From: an uncultured Spartobacteria bacterium
Lineage (GTDB): Bacteria; Verrucomicrobiota; Verrucomicrobiia; Chthoniobacterales; UBA6821
Assembly (NCBI GenBank): GCA_903826635.1
Contig: CAIKFI010000020.1
Location: 1 to 39,216, forward strand
Length of the DNA: 39,216 bases
Reading direction: 5' to 3'
Part shown: positions 17,847-27,502 of the stretch, one piece after another
How positions within the stretch are numbered: the stretch's first letter is position 1
Layout of the letters: each line of letters starts with the position of its first letter
Notes under the pieces: generated by a model
Database searches by the model: none
The model's input: the letters and a program-made list of their open reading frames with translations, nothing else
What the model was told of the DNA's origin: nothing
Translations under genes and position numbers: made by a program

Positions 17847-19355
17847 ATGTCCCTAATACCCCAGAGCAAAGGCACCAAAAAAATAGTTTTCACATTCTTT
17901 GTGGTGCTGGTCCTTTTTTGTGGCCTTAGCGGCACCTATCTCTACTTCGATTGGAGGGGGTATCTGAAAGAATCCCGGAAGGATCTGATGTCTGATGCTC
18001 AATTAACTATGGCTGAAATCAGGATGTCACTCCTGAACTCCAAGATTCTCCTGCACCTCATCGCGCATCAAATCCAGTCACACAGACGTGACAACTTCGT
18101 CCTTGTCCAAGGGGAACAAAACAGCCCCGTCCCCCAGGCTGTTCTTGAATCAACCAGGGAAGAACTCAACCGCTACCATAAGCTGAACCACTTGGGCTTG
18201 ACCATGGTGCTAGACCCGTCCGGGAAAGTCGTGGCTTGGACCGGCCCCAAGCAGCCCTCCCCCGCAGATTTATCCGACCGCTCTTTCTACAAGGAGATCA
18301 AGGCCGATGCCTTCAGACAATACTCCTTGGACACTCTTTCCAACTGGCAAGTCCCCAAGGGGTTGATCTATCAACTCGCCATTCCTGTCAGAAATCCCAA
18401 TGGCGATCTTGCCTACATTCTCTGCCAGCAGATTAAAGCCTCAGATGCAATGCAAACTCTCCATGGGAAGATCACCTCAAAATACCGTATCGCGGTCAGG
18501 ACGATCCATGGAGGGGTTCTCTCCCAGTATCCACTGCTTCCCATCACAAGCGATGCCCCCCGATACAATAAAAAAAACCACAAACTACCAAATACTCAGA
18601 AGTTTGAGTCCATGGTTTCTCGAATCCCTGGAGGGACCCAGGGGTTTAAGAAAACAACCTACGTGGCGTCCCTGAAAAGTGTGGAGTATGATCTCATCAT
18701 TACCTCCATGGTTACCGAAAGGGAACTTCTCGAAGACTTCCTGCGGCATCAATGGCTCTTCTTCCCCGTATTCCTGCTGGTGATCATCCTGTTGACGGCT
18801 CTCTTTTACAACCTCAGCCTGCAGTCGCAGAGGTTGGAATCAGCCCTCTTTCAAGCGATCACCGATCCAATAACCGGTCTCAAAAACCGGAGGGGATCTG
18901 AAATTGAGTTTGCCCGGTTGGTGGATCACTCGATCAGGGAGAAGAAACCGCTCAGCTTCCTTTACATTGATATCGACCAATTCAAGTCGATCAACGACCT
19001 GTACGGACATGACAAGGGGGACGAAGTTCTCAAAGAAGTGGCAACCTGCATCCAAGCCATGGCAAAACGCCCCTTGGATGTATGCGGTCGCTGGGGAGGA
19101 GATGAATTCGTCCTGATATTGCCTGACACAGATAGCGATCAAGCGCTGGTGATCACCGATCAACTCAGGAATTGCGTGCACAGGATACAATTGGAAAAAC
19201 TTAGCAACATTTCATCTGATATGATTACCATCTCCATAGGCATAGCATGCCTAGCGCGCGGAGAGGTTTTCACTTGCGAAGAACTGATTCAGCGGGCCGA
19301 TCAGGCCTTGATCCGTACAAAGAAGGATGGGGGTGACTCCGTTCTCACGATTTAG
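17847..19355 (+). CDS. Membrane-anchored diguanylate cyclase (periplasmic sensor + GGDEF)
   Basis: Two TM segments flanking a periplasmic Cache-like region; TDPITGLKNRRG and RWGGDEFVLILPDTD; I-site RPLD five residues before GGDEF. Confidence 0.93.
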   Translation: MSLIPQSKGTKKIVFTFFVVLVLFCGLSGTYLYFDWRGYLKESRKDLMSDAQLTMAEIRMSLLNSKILLHLIAHQIQSHRRDNFVLVQGEQNSPVPQAVLESTREELNRYHKLNHLGLTMVLDPSGKVVAWTGPKQPSPADLSDRSFYKEIKADAFRQYSLDTLSNWQVPKGLIYQLAIPVRNPNGDLAYILCQQIKASDAMQTLHGKITSKYRIAVRTIHGGVLSQYPLLPITSDAPRYNKKNHKLPNTQKFESMVSRIPGGTQGFKKTTYVASLKSVEYDLIITSMVTERELLEDFLRHQWLFFPVFLLVIILLTALFYNLSLQSQRLESALFQAITDPITGLKNRRGSEIEFARLVDHSIREKKPLSFLYIDIDQFKSINDLYGHDKGDEVLKEVATCIQAMAKRPLDVCGRWGGDEFVLILPDTDSDQALVITDQLRNCVHRIQLEKLSNISSDMITISIGIACLARGEVFTCEELIQRADQALIRTKKDGGDSVLTI

Positions 19356-19446
19356 CATCTATTTGATAAACACTTACCCATTGCATAGGAACGACTTAGT
19401 TTAACCACCAAGCCTAGCTGGTCTAAAAAACCAGCCAGCCAAAAAC

Positions 19447-19845
19447 CTAACCAGCCACTGCATGCATGGCGACGCTCTGGTAGCGGTCACACTGAAAGTT
19501 CCCTTCGGGGAAGGCCGGATCCATGGAGGCTAGATCGACCGGACTAAGGAGGACATCCGGAGAGCCCAGATTCTCCTGAAGGCGATCCCGTTTGCTGGTG
19601 CCGATCGGGAGGACAATGTCCTTGGCCTGGACCAGAACCCAAGCGGTGGCAGGCTGCGCGGGGGTGCAGTTTTTCTTCTCGGAAAAATCGGCCAGGATCT
19701 CGACCTGAATAAGGTTGTGCCGGAGGGGCTCACCCATGAATCGGGGAAGTTCGAGCGGAAGTCGGAGATCCCCATGGCCCCGAAGCCGACTTTGGAGACA
19801 ATTGTTCCGTGGCTACCGAGTTGGTGCTTCTTCATGGGATGGAGA
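19447..19845 (-). pseudogene. Aldo/keto reductase remnant (N- and C-terminal fragments fused, out of frame)
   Basis: N-terminal fragment MKKHQLGSHGTIVSKVGFGAMGISDF and C-terminal fragment ELPRFMGEPLRHNLIQVEILADFSEKKNCTPAQPATAWVLVQAKDIVLPIGTSKRDRLQENLGS lie in different frames with the catalytic core missing. Confidence 0.8.
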
Positions 19846-19984
19846 GCGGGCAGGTGCTTTGAATCGGACATGAGGATATTGGTCAAGGAGGATTGGATTG
19901 TGGATGTTTTTCTCTCTTGTTTCTCGACAGAAGGGTGCCGGGAAGATACCAAATCATAGCTTCGACCTCTTTTTTTAGCGACCC

Positions 19985-21178
19985 ATGGACACCGTCAAGA
20001 TTCTCCACTTTCTCACCACCCCGTGGGTATTCCTGTTGTGGACCTCCTTCTTGAAGTCCTTCATCTTCTTGAATCTCACCATTATCGTCGTCTCGGTAAC
20101 GGTCTTCGCGGAGCGTAAGGTCAGTGCTCTCATTCAGGATCGGGTCGGTCCAAACCGTGTCGGCATCCCGTTGACTCTCTTCGGAGCGAAGAAAGACTCC
20201 TTCTTCTGGGGTCTTGGCCAGATGGTGGCTGATCCCATCAAACTGCTGACCAAGGAAAATTTCGTTCCCGCCGGCGTGAACAAATTCTACTTCTGGTTGG
20301 CGCCGAAGTTGGTGATGATCCCACCGATCCTCATCCTGGCTGTTCTGCCTTTTGGAAGCACCCTCTTCGGCATCCCGATGACCATCGCCGAAATGAATGT
20401 CGGCGTGCTCTACATCTTCGCCATCTCGTCCCTCAGCGTGTATGGCATCACGCTCGCGGGCTGGGCCTCGAACTCAAAGTTCCCCTTCATCGGAGGTATC
20501 CGTTCCTCCTCCCAGATGATCTCCTATGAGCTGGCCCTTGGCCTCTCCGTGGTTCCGATCTTCATGATCTGCGGTTCACTGAACCTGAACGAGATCGTCG
20601 ATTGGCAGATCAAGAACGGTTGGTTGGTCTCTCCCTACTGGCCAAAAGGTTTTGAGCTCTCTTTACTGCTCCATCCTTCCGACTTGATCCACGCCCTGGT
20701 TGCCGGGTTGAGTATCCAGCGCTTCGCCCTATGGATTCCCCTGCTCATCTCGTTCATCATTTTCTTGGTGGCCATCTTTGCCGAGACCAATCGCCTCCCC
20801 TTCGATCTTCCCGAGGCCGAGCAGGAACTTGTGGGTGGCTATCACACGGAATATGCCTCCATGAATTTCGCCCTCTTTTTTCTGGGTGAGTATGCGGCCA
20901 TGTTTGCCGGATCTGGTGCGATCGTCTCCCTCTTCCTCGGTGGTTGGAGTTGTCCGCTGATCCCCGATGGCTCTCACGGATGGTTCTGGGGACTTGTGAA
21001 TATCGGAGTCTTCTTCGTGAAAGTGTCCCTGATGCTCCTCTTTATGATCTGGGTGCGCTGGACTCTTCCACGCTTCCGCTACGACCAACTCATGAAGCTC
21101 GGATGGTTGGGCTTTTTCCCCATTGCCCTGGGAAACATCTTCCTAACGGCCCTGATCCTGGCGTTTATACACCATTGA
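19985..21178 (+). CDS. nuoH: NADH-quinone oxidoreductase subunit H
   Basis: ERKVSALIQDRVGPNRVG, FAETNRLPFDLPEAEQELVGGYHTEYASMNFALFFLGEY. Confidence 0.96.
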   Translation: MDTVKILHFLTTPWVFLLWTSFLKSFIFLNLTIIVVSVTVFAERKVSALIQDRVGPNRVGIPLTLFGAKKDSFFWGLGQMVADPIKLLTKENFVPAGVNKFYFWLAPKLVMIPPILILAVLPFGSTLFGIPMTIAEMNVGVLYIFAISSLSVYGITLAGWASNSKFPFIGGIRSSSQMISYELALGLSVVPIFMICGSLNLNEIVDWQIKNGWLVSPYWPKGFELSLLLHPSDLIHALVAGLSIQRFALWIPLLISFIIFLVAIFAETNRLPFDLPEAEQELVGGYHTEYASMNFALFFLGEYAAMFAGSGAIVSLFLGGWSCPLIPDGSHGWFWGLVNIGVFFVKVSLMLLFMIWVRWTLPRFRYDQLMKLGWLGFFPIALGNIFLTALILAFIHH

Positions 21179-21221
21179 TATCGGATCCCTGATCATCCTT
21201 CATCATCCCAAACCTAACACC

Positions 21222-21752
21222 ATGGCCATCATCGTCAACCGACCCAAACTCACGTTCGTGGAACGATGCTACCTCCCGTCGATCCTAGCTGGTCTTGCAA
21301 TCACCTGGAAGCATCTCAAACGGGCGCTCTTCAAAAAGGGAATCGTCACAATGCAGTATCCCGAGGAGAAGTGGGATGCCAACATGCCCGAGTGGTATCG
21401 CGGTGCGCCCACCCTGGTCAGTGATGAACATGGCAAGGATCGTTGCGTCGCCTGCCAACTCTGCGAGTTCATTTGTCCGCCCCGGGCTATTACCATCAAA
21501 CCGATGGAGATCCCGGAGGGAGATCAGTGGCGCAAGGTGGAGAAGCGCCCTGAGGAGTTCGACATCGACATGGCTCGCTGTATCTACTGCGGTCTCTGCG
21601 AGGAGGTCTGCCCCGAGCAGGCTATCTACCTCCGCAAGGATTACTCGATCACCGGTTTGAACCGTGCCGAAATGGTCCACGACAAGAAGACCCTCTACAA
21701 GTTGGGAGGGGTCATGAAGGGCCTGGTCTTCAAGTGGAACGAACTGAAGTAA
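21222..21752 (+). CDS. nuoI: NADH-quinone oxidoreductase subunit I
   Basis: Two 4Fe-4S motifs: CVACQLCEFICPP and CIYCGLCEEVCPE. Confidence 0.95.
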   Translation: MAIIVNRPKLTFVERCYLPSILAGLAITWKHLKRALFKKGIVTMQYPEEKWDANMPEWYRGAPTLVSDEHGKDRCVACQLCEFICPPRAITIKPMEIPEGDQWRKVEKRPEEFDIDMARCIYCGLCEEVCPEQAIYLRKDYSITGLNRAEMVHDKKTLYKLGGVMKGLVFKWNELK

Positions 21753-21771
21753 CCCTCCACCCGCAACCGAC

Positions 21772-22275
21772 ATGCTCCTAGCCTCTTACTGGTTCTTCTC
21801 AACATTGACGATTGCCTTTGGGGCCACCGCGATCCTCCTGCGAAATCCGGTCTCCTGTGCGATGAGCCTCGCAGTCTGCTTCATCAGCCTTGCGGCACTC
21901 TTCATTAGCCTGGATGCGACGCTCATCGGCATCATGCAGATTCTCGTCTACGCAGGCGCAGTGATGGTTCTCTTCCTTTTCATCATCATGCTTCTGGATT
22001 TGCGAATGGAAAAAAGCCGACGTCTGAATTTCGGGGCGACACTCGGGGGAGGACTGGTGATCGCCGCTTTTCTCTCCATGCTGACAAAGGTTATCCTCTC
22101 CGATCCCGAGTTCGCCAAACCGCTCCCCCCTCTTGCAGCCTCGGCACCGGACAATGTCCGGATGATCGGCATGACGCTTTTCCACTCCTACGCACTCCCC
22201 TTCGAGGCAATTGGAGTCCTGCTCCTCTCCGCCACGGTCGGGGTGATCGTCCTAAGTCGGCGCACCCTTCGCTGA
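21772..22275 (+). CDS. nuoJ: NADH-quinone oxidoreductase subunit J
   Basis: Five-TM protein with IMQILVYAGAVMVLFLFIIMLL; position in the nuo operon. Confidence 0.94.
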   Translation: MLLASYWFFSTLTIAFGATAILLRNPVSCAMSLAVCFISLAALFISLDATLIGIMQILVYAGAVMVLFLFIIMLLDLRMEKSRRLNFGATLGGGLVIAAFLSMLTKVILSDPEFAKPLPPLAASAPDNVRMIGMTLFHSYALPFEAIGVLLLSATVGVIVLSRRTLR

Positions 22276-22299
22276 TGCCACGACCACTCCCTTGAGCCC

Positions 22300-22617
22300 A
22301 TGCCAACACTAGCCAATTACCTGCTCGCCAGCGGAATTCTCTTCGCCATCGGACTCGGTGGCGTGATGCTCCGGCGCAGCATCATTATCATTTTCATGGG
22401 TCTTGAGATCATGCTCAATGCGGCAAACCTCTCTCTCATCGCCTTCTCACGATACGGATTGGTCGACGGCCATCAGATCTTTGACGCCCAGGTTCTGGTA
22501 TTCTTCATCATCACGGTGGCGGCCGCGGAGGTCGCTGTCGGGCTTGCCATCATCGTCTCGCTCTACCGCGCGCGCCAGACCACCCATGTCGAGGACATCG
22601 ACACCCTAAAATTCTGA
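22300..22617 (+). CDS. nuoK: NADH-quinone oxidoreductase subunit K
   Basis: GVMLRRSIIIIFMGLEIMLNAANLSLIAFSR, AAAEVAVGLAIIVSLYR. Confidence 0.95.
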   Translation: MPTLANYLLASGILFAIGLGGVMLRRSIIIIFMGLEIMLNAANLSLIAFSRYGLVDGHQIFDAQVLVFFIITVAAAEVAVGLAIIVSLYRARQTTHVEDIDTLKF

Positions 22618-22650
22618 CCCTCTGTATCTTTTAGGAAACCTTTTTAACTG

Positions 22651-24468
22651 ATGCAACTCTCCACCATCGCCTGGATCACTCTAGTCATACCGCTCATTGC
22701 TGCTGCATTGATCCTACTGGTCACTCGCGCTAACAAACCACTTGCAGCAGGGTTGGCCATTCTTTCCGTTCTGATCGCATTTATCGGAAGTTGGTTCATC
22801 TTTTGGCACGGTGTCAATGCCGACTATCTGGGCTTTGACTGGATCAATCTTGGCAAGACCTTCTCAATTCCTTTCTCCCTTCTGATAGATCCACTCAGTC
22901 GCACGATGTTTGTCGTGGTGACTACCGTTGCACTGCTCGTGTTTATCTACTCCATCGGTTATATGAGGGATGAGGAGGGCTACAGCCGCTACTTTGCAGG
23001 ACTGGCGCTTTTCCTTTTCTCAATGCTCGGCATCGTCCTGGCAAACAACTTGGTGATGATGTATATTTTTTGGGAACTGGTCGGCGTCAGCTCCTACATT
23101 CTGATCGGCCATTTCTATACAAAGGATTCGGCTGCTGATGCCGCCAAACAGGCATTCATTGTCAATCGGGTGGGAGATTTCGGATTTCTGCTTGGCATTC
23201 TTCTCTTCTGGATTTCTACCGGCACATTTCTCATATCGCCCCTGAATTCATCGGCAGGTCTCTTTGTCGAACATCCGGGTTTACTTGCTCTGGCATGCGT
23301 CCTGATCTTTTGTGGAACGGTCGGAAAGTCATCACAGTTCCCTCTTCATGTCTGGTTACCAAATTCGATGGAGGGTCCGACACCGGTTTCGTCACTCCTG
23401 CATGCGGCCACGATGGTGGCGGCAGGTGTCTTTCTCTTGGCTAGGATCTTCCCGATTCTATCCACCTCGCCGCAGGCCTGTGAGATCGTGGCCTGGATTG
23501 GTGCTATCTCTGCAACTGGGGCAGGCTTCATCGCCATCCAGCAGGATGATATCAAGCGCATCCTCGCTTATTCTACAATTTCCCAACTCGGTTACATGGT
23601 TGCGGCGGCAGGACTGGCCGTTTCAGCGGCCCTCCCGATGTTCCATCTCTTTACGCATGCTTTCTTCAAATGTCTCCTTTTCCTGACAGCCGGCTCGGTC
23701 ATTGTCGGGATGCACCATGAGCAGAACATCTGGAAGATGGGCGGTCTGATGAAAAAGATGCCCTTCACTTTCCTCGCTTACTGTTGCGGAATGCTGGCCC
23801 TTTCAGGATGCCCATTCTTCAGCGGACACTACAGCAAGGACCTGATCATGGCCTGTTCTTGGGAACATCATCGTGCCATTTTCTGGGTTCTCGTGATTGG
23901 AGCGGCGTTGACCCCATTTTACATGACCCGGCAGGCGTTGGTTGTTTTCTTCGGAAAACCACGCTCGGAACATTCGGAAAAAGCACATGAGTCCCCATGG
24001 GTCATGGTTGTGCCTATGCTTCTCCTTGCAGTTCCGGCCGTATGTGCAGGCTATCCGGTGGTGAAGAATTTTTTCTTCAAAGACATAGGATCACTGGCAG
24101 AACCGGAAATTCCTCCCTATGTCGACCAAGTCTTCCTAGCCGCTTTCCTGCTGGGAATCCTTGGTGCTTTTGCAATTTACCGAAATGTGGCTAAGGACCC
24201 GCTTCGGATTCCTTTCTTTGCACAACGCTTCTATCTTGATGACCTTTACGATTGGATTGTGCGCGTCATCCAAGGTGGCTTTGCAAGGATCTGCTCGTTC
24301 GTTGATCGTTGGTTTATCGACGGAATCCTTGTCCGGGGTAGCGCCACGCTAGTCTGGTCGATCGGTTTTGCATTGCGCTTCCTTCAATTGGGCAACATCC
24401 AAGCCTACGCCTTTTTCTTCGGTGCGGGTGTAATTGGTCTGATCTACCTGATCCTCAACGTGCGCTAA
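22651..24468 (+). CDS. nuoL: NADH-quinone oxidoreductase subunit L
   Basis: GKSSQFPLHVWLPNSMEGPTPVSSLLHAATMVAAGVFLLARI, IKRILAYSTISQLGYM. Confidence 0.96.
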   Translation: MQLSTIAWITLVIPLIAAALILLVTRANKPLAAGLAILSVLIAFIGSWFIFWHGVNADYLGFDWINLGKTFSIPFSLLIDPLSRTMFVVVTTVALLVFIYSIGYMRDEEGYSRYFAGLALFLFSMLGIVLANNLVMMYIFWELVGVSSYILIGHFYTKDSAADAAKQAFIVNRVGDFGFLLGILLFWISTGTFLISPLNSSAGLFVEHPGLLALACVLIFCGTVGKSSQFPLHVWLPNSMEGPTPVSSLLHAATMVAAGVFLLARIFPILSTSPQACEIVAWIGAISATGAGFIAIQQDDIKRILAYSTISQLGYMVAAAGLAVSAALPMFHLFTHAFFKCLLFLTAGSVIVGMHHEQNIWKMGGLMKKMPFTFLAYCCGMLALSGCPFFSGHYSKDLIMACSWEHHRAIFWVLVIGAALTPFYMTRQALVVFFGKPRSEHSEKAHESPWVMVVPMLLLAVPAVCAGYPVVKNFFFKDIGSLAEPEIPPYVDQVFLAAFLLGILGAFAIYRNVAKDPLRIPFFAQRFYLDDLYDWIVRVIQGGFARICSFVDRWFIDGILVRGSATLVWSIGFALRFLQLGNIQAYAFFFGAGVIGLIYLILNVR

Positions 24469-24481
24469 TTTCCCATCTGAT

Positions 24482-25933
24482 ATGAGCCCACTCCTTTTAC
24501 TGATCCTTCTGCCACTTGCGGCCTCCCTGCTCATTATGGTGGGCGCCAACCCCAGGCGCACCGCCCTCGGCGCGGCACTCCTGAATCTCGTCCTCTCGGT
24601 CCTTCTCTTCGCCCGATACGACCTTCACGCCGGCGGTTGGCAATTCGTCTCCGAGTGGCATGTATTGCCGAATCTGGGTATCAACCTGAGCCTGGGAGCC
24701 GATGGTCTCAGCCTTACGATGCTCTTGCTCTCGACACTCGTCACCTTCTCGGCTCTCTGGATTGCACCCAGGATCGAGAAACGGGAAGGTCTTTATTACA
24801 TCTGCCTTCTGTTCATTTCGGCCGGCGTCATTGGTGCCTTTTCAACGCTTGACGTCTTTTTCCTCTATTCCTTCCACGAACTGGCCCTGATCCCGACCTT
24901 CATCCTGATCGGTGTCTGGGGTTCGGGTGACCGCCAAGCCGCCGCCTGGAAAGCAACCATCTATCTTGGTGCGGCAAGTTTCGTTCTCCTGGTGGGCTTG
25001 ATCGCTCTCTATCTCAGCCTACCCTCCGGAATAAGGACTTTCGATCTCCGCCAACTTGACCAACTCGCCGCTGCCGGAACGTTTCATCCCGCCTCCTGGA
25101 TCTACCTTCTCCTGCTCGTTGGTTTCGGAACCCTTGTTTCGCTCTTCCCCTTCCATTCCTGGGCTCCTCCAGCGTATGCCTGCGCCCCGACTCCTGCGGC
25201 CATGCTGCACTCCGGAGTGCTCAAGAAATTCGGCCTCTACGGTCTTATCAGAATCTGTCTCCCTCTCTTTCCTGAGGCCATGCAGCAGTTCAGCTTGCTC
25301 CTGGTGTTGATGTTGATCGGTAACATCCTCTACATCGGCTACGTCACCGTGGCCCAAAAACGCCTCGACTGGACGATCGGGTATTCCAGCGTCATGCACA
25401 TGGGCTATATCTTCCTGGGACTTGCCTCACTGACGGTCATCGGCGTCCATGGCGCCGCCCTCCTGATGTTCGCTCACGGCCTCTCGGTAGCCGCCGCCTT
25501 CGCCCTCTGCGGCGAGATCAGGCGCAGGACAGGGACTCTTGACTACTCGGAACTCGGCGGTATCGGCAAGGTCACCCCCGTGCTTGGTCTTCTTTTCGGC
25601 TTTGCCGCCATGGCATCGGTGGGACTTCCGGGCTTTGCGAACTTTGCGGGTGAGATCCTTGTCTTTTTCGGGGCGACATTCTCTTCGATCTATGGGCCTG
25701 CCATGATCCTGGCCGTCATCGTCGGCGTCTGGGGAGTGGTCGTCTCAGCAATCTATATGCTCCGTGCATACCGCAGTGTTTTCTGGGGACCGATCGCGGC
25801 GCGTTGGGAAACACTCACCGACATAACACCCACTGCGAAGTGGAGTGTGATCCTTCTCCTTGTGCCGCTCATGATCGCCGGGTTCTACCCGCAGTTCATC
25901 CTGAATATGGTCGGCACCATCATCCCTCGTTGA
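24482..25933 (+). CDS. nuoM: NADH-quinone oxidoreductase subunit M
   Basis: SLGADGLSLTMLLLSTL, FPFHSWAPPAYACAPTPAAMLHSGVLKKFGLYG, LGLLFGFAAMASVGLPGFANFAGE. Confidence 0.95.
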   Translation: MSPLLLLILLPLAASLLIMVGANPRRTALGAALLNLVLSVLLFARYDLHAGGWQFVSEWHVLPNLGINLSLGADGLSLTMLLLSTLVTFSALWIAPRIEKREGLYYICLLFISAGVIGAFSTLDVFFLYSFHELALIPTFILIGVWGSGDRQAAAWKATIYLGAASFVLLVGLIALYLSLPSGIRTFDLRQLDQLAAAGTFHPASWIYLLLLVGFGTLVSLFPFHSWAPPAYACAPTPAAMLHSGVLKKFGLYGLIRICLPLFPEAMQQFSLLLVLMLIGNILYIGYVTVAQKRLDWTIGYSSVMHMGYIFLGLASLTVIGVHGAALLMFAHGLSVAAAFALCGEIRRRTGTLDYSELGGIGKVTPVLGLLFGFAAMASVGLPGFANFAGEILVFFGATFSSIYGPAMILAVIVGVWGVVVSAIYMLRAYRSVFWGPIAARWETLTDITPTAKWSVILLLVPLMIAGFYPQFILNMVGTIIPR

Positions 25934-25964
25934 ACCCTGACCAACCCGAGTTGATTAAAATCCC

Positions 25965-27407
25965 GTGAACACCATTTTTCTAGAATTCGCTGTTGTTGGT
26001 CTGGGTATCGTTCTCCTGCTTGCGGAGGCATTCGTTGACCGCACGAACAAGGATTATCTTGCCTACCTCGGTTCGGCCGGATTGTTTGTGATCCTGCTTC
26101 TGAGTTTCCTTCCCATACAGGGCCCTGCGCCGGGGAGTTCGGATGCCGCCTTCATCACCTCGGATATCCTCTCGGTCTTCTTCACCCGATTCCTGCTCAT
26201 TACCACGATTATTGTTCTGCTGATGGCTCCCGGGTTCAAGCCGGTACTCGCCCGTTACCTTCCTGCGGAGCGCGAGGGAGCCGGAGTCGGTGAATTCACC
26301 ATCCTTCCCCTCTTTGTGTGTGCGGGACTCATGTGGATGGTCTCCTCCATCGACTTCATCATGATCTTTGTGGCGTTGGAACTCGCCACGATCACACTCT
26401 ATGTCCTCTCGACCTATCTTAGGCAGAACAACGCCAGCCTCGAAGCCGGTACCAAGTTCCTGATTCTCGGCGCACTCTCCACGGGATTCTTTGTCTATGG
26501 GATCACCTGGATCTTCGGTGTCACCGGAACGACCAACATCACGGCCCTCCCGCACGCCATCTCCCTGCTGCCGGAATCAAGCATTCTGCCGCTTCTCTTG
26601 GGTATCGCCCTGATTCTCGTCTCCCTGAGTTTCAAAATCGGTGCATTCCCCTTTCAGTTCTGGGTTCCAGATGTCTATCAGGGTGCACCCACACCGGTCA
26701 GTGCCTATCTGTCCGTAGCCTCGAAAGCCGCCGGATTCGTCGTTCTCCTGAGACTCCTCCTCGCCCTTGAGACGGTTCCGGTAGTCGCTCACAAACTTTA
26801 TGCGGTGATCACCCTGCTTGCGGGCGTGACGCTGATCTTCGGCAATCTGGCCGCCATCCCGCAGACGAACTTGAAGCGCCTGTTGGGTTATTCGAGTGTT
26901 GCTCATGCAGGATATCTGCTCATGGGTGTCGCAAGCCTTGGATCCCTGATGGCGATTCCGGCCATCGGGCTTTACTTCGCCGCCTACTTGGCCATGACCC
27001 TCCTCTCCTTCGTCGTCCTGATGGTGGTTGCCGAGGCCACGGGCGGTGATGAGATCTCCAGGTTCAACGGGCTTTCCCAACGCTCCCCGCTTCTGGCCGG
27101 AGCTATGTTGCTTGCCATGGCCTCCTTGGCCGGAATCCCCTTCACCGCCGGATTCGTCGGGAAGTTCATGATCTTTGAAGTTGCCCTTAAGCAGGGCCAT
27201 TTCGGTCTGGTCGCAATCGGATGTGTCACGGTGGCGGCCGGTTTCTACTACTATTTCAAGGTCGCACGGGCCATGTATTGGCAGCAACCTACGGAGGAAA
27301 CTGCGATCCCTGTATCGATGACGGTCAGGATTCTGATTGCCGTGCTGGGTGCAGGGATTCTCGCCATCGGGATTTATCCCGGTCCCATTCTGGCCGCCCT
27401 TCGATAG
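25965..27407 (+). CDS. nuoN: NADH-quinone oxidoreductase subunit N (GTG start)
   Basis: FKIGAFPFQFWVPDVYQGAPTPVSAYLSVASKAAGF, LKRLLGYSSVAHAGYLLMG, GIPFTAGFVGKFMIF. Confidence 0.95.
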   Translation: MNTIFLEFAVVGLGIVLLLAEAFVDRTNKDYLAYLGSAGLFVILLLSFLPIQGPAPGSSDAAFITSDILSVFFTRFLLITTIIVLLMAPGFKPVLARYLPAEREGAGVGEFTILPLFVCAGLMWMVSSIDFIMIFVALELATITLYVLSTYLRQNNASLEAGTKFLILGALSTGFFVYGITWIFGVTGTTNITALPHAISLLPESSILPLLLGIALILVSLSFKIGAFPFQFWVPDVYQGAPTPVSAYLSVASKAAGFVVLLRLLLALETVPVVAHKLYAVITLLAGVTLIFGNLAAIPQTNLKRLLGYSSVAHAGYLLMGVASLGSLMAIPAIGLYFAAYLAMTLLSFVVLMVVAEATGGDEISRFNGLSQRSPLLAGAMLLAMASLAGIPFTAGFVGKFMIFEVALKQGHFGLVAIGCVTVAAGFYYYFKVARAMYWQQPTEETAIPVSMTVRILIAVLGAGILAIGIYPGPILAALR

Positions 27408-27502
27408 GGTGCCAGGGGTAGAGCGCTAGAGGTAGGGAATTAGCGGCAAGGCAAACACTGAAAGCACTCCTCGGGAAGAGGAGGGGAAAAAACCAACGAA
27501 TC

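Noticed and set aside
19417-19435. Hairpin gctggt-N7-accagc after the GGDEF gene as terminator
   Set aside because: 6-bp stem with no downstream T-tract on either strand.
26577-27287. 236-aa minus-strand ORF (highly charged)
   Set aside because: Antisense to nuoN; charged composition is the expected mirror of hydrophobic TM codons.
27462-27485. ctcctc-gggaa-gaggag hairpin between nuoN and recF as terminator
   Set aside because: Followed by gggaaaaaa rather than a T-run on the plus strand; too weak to call.
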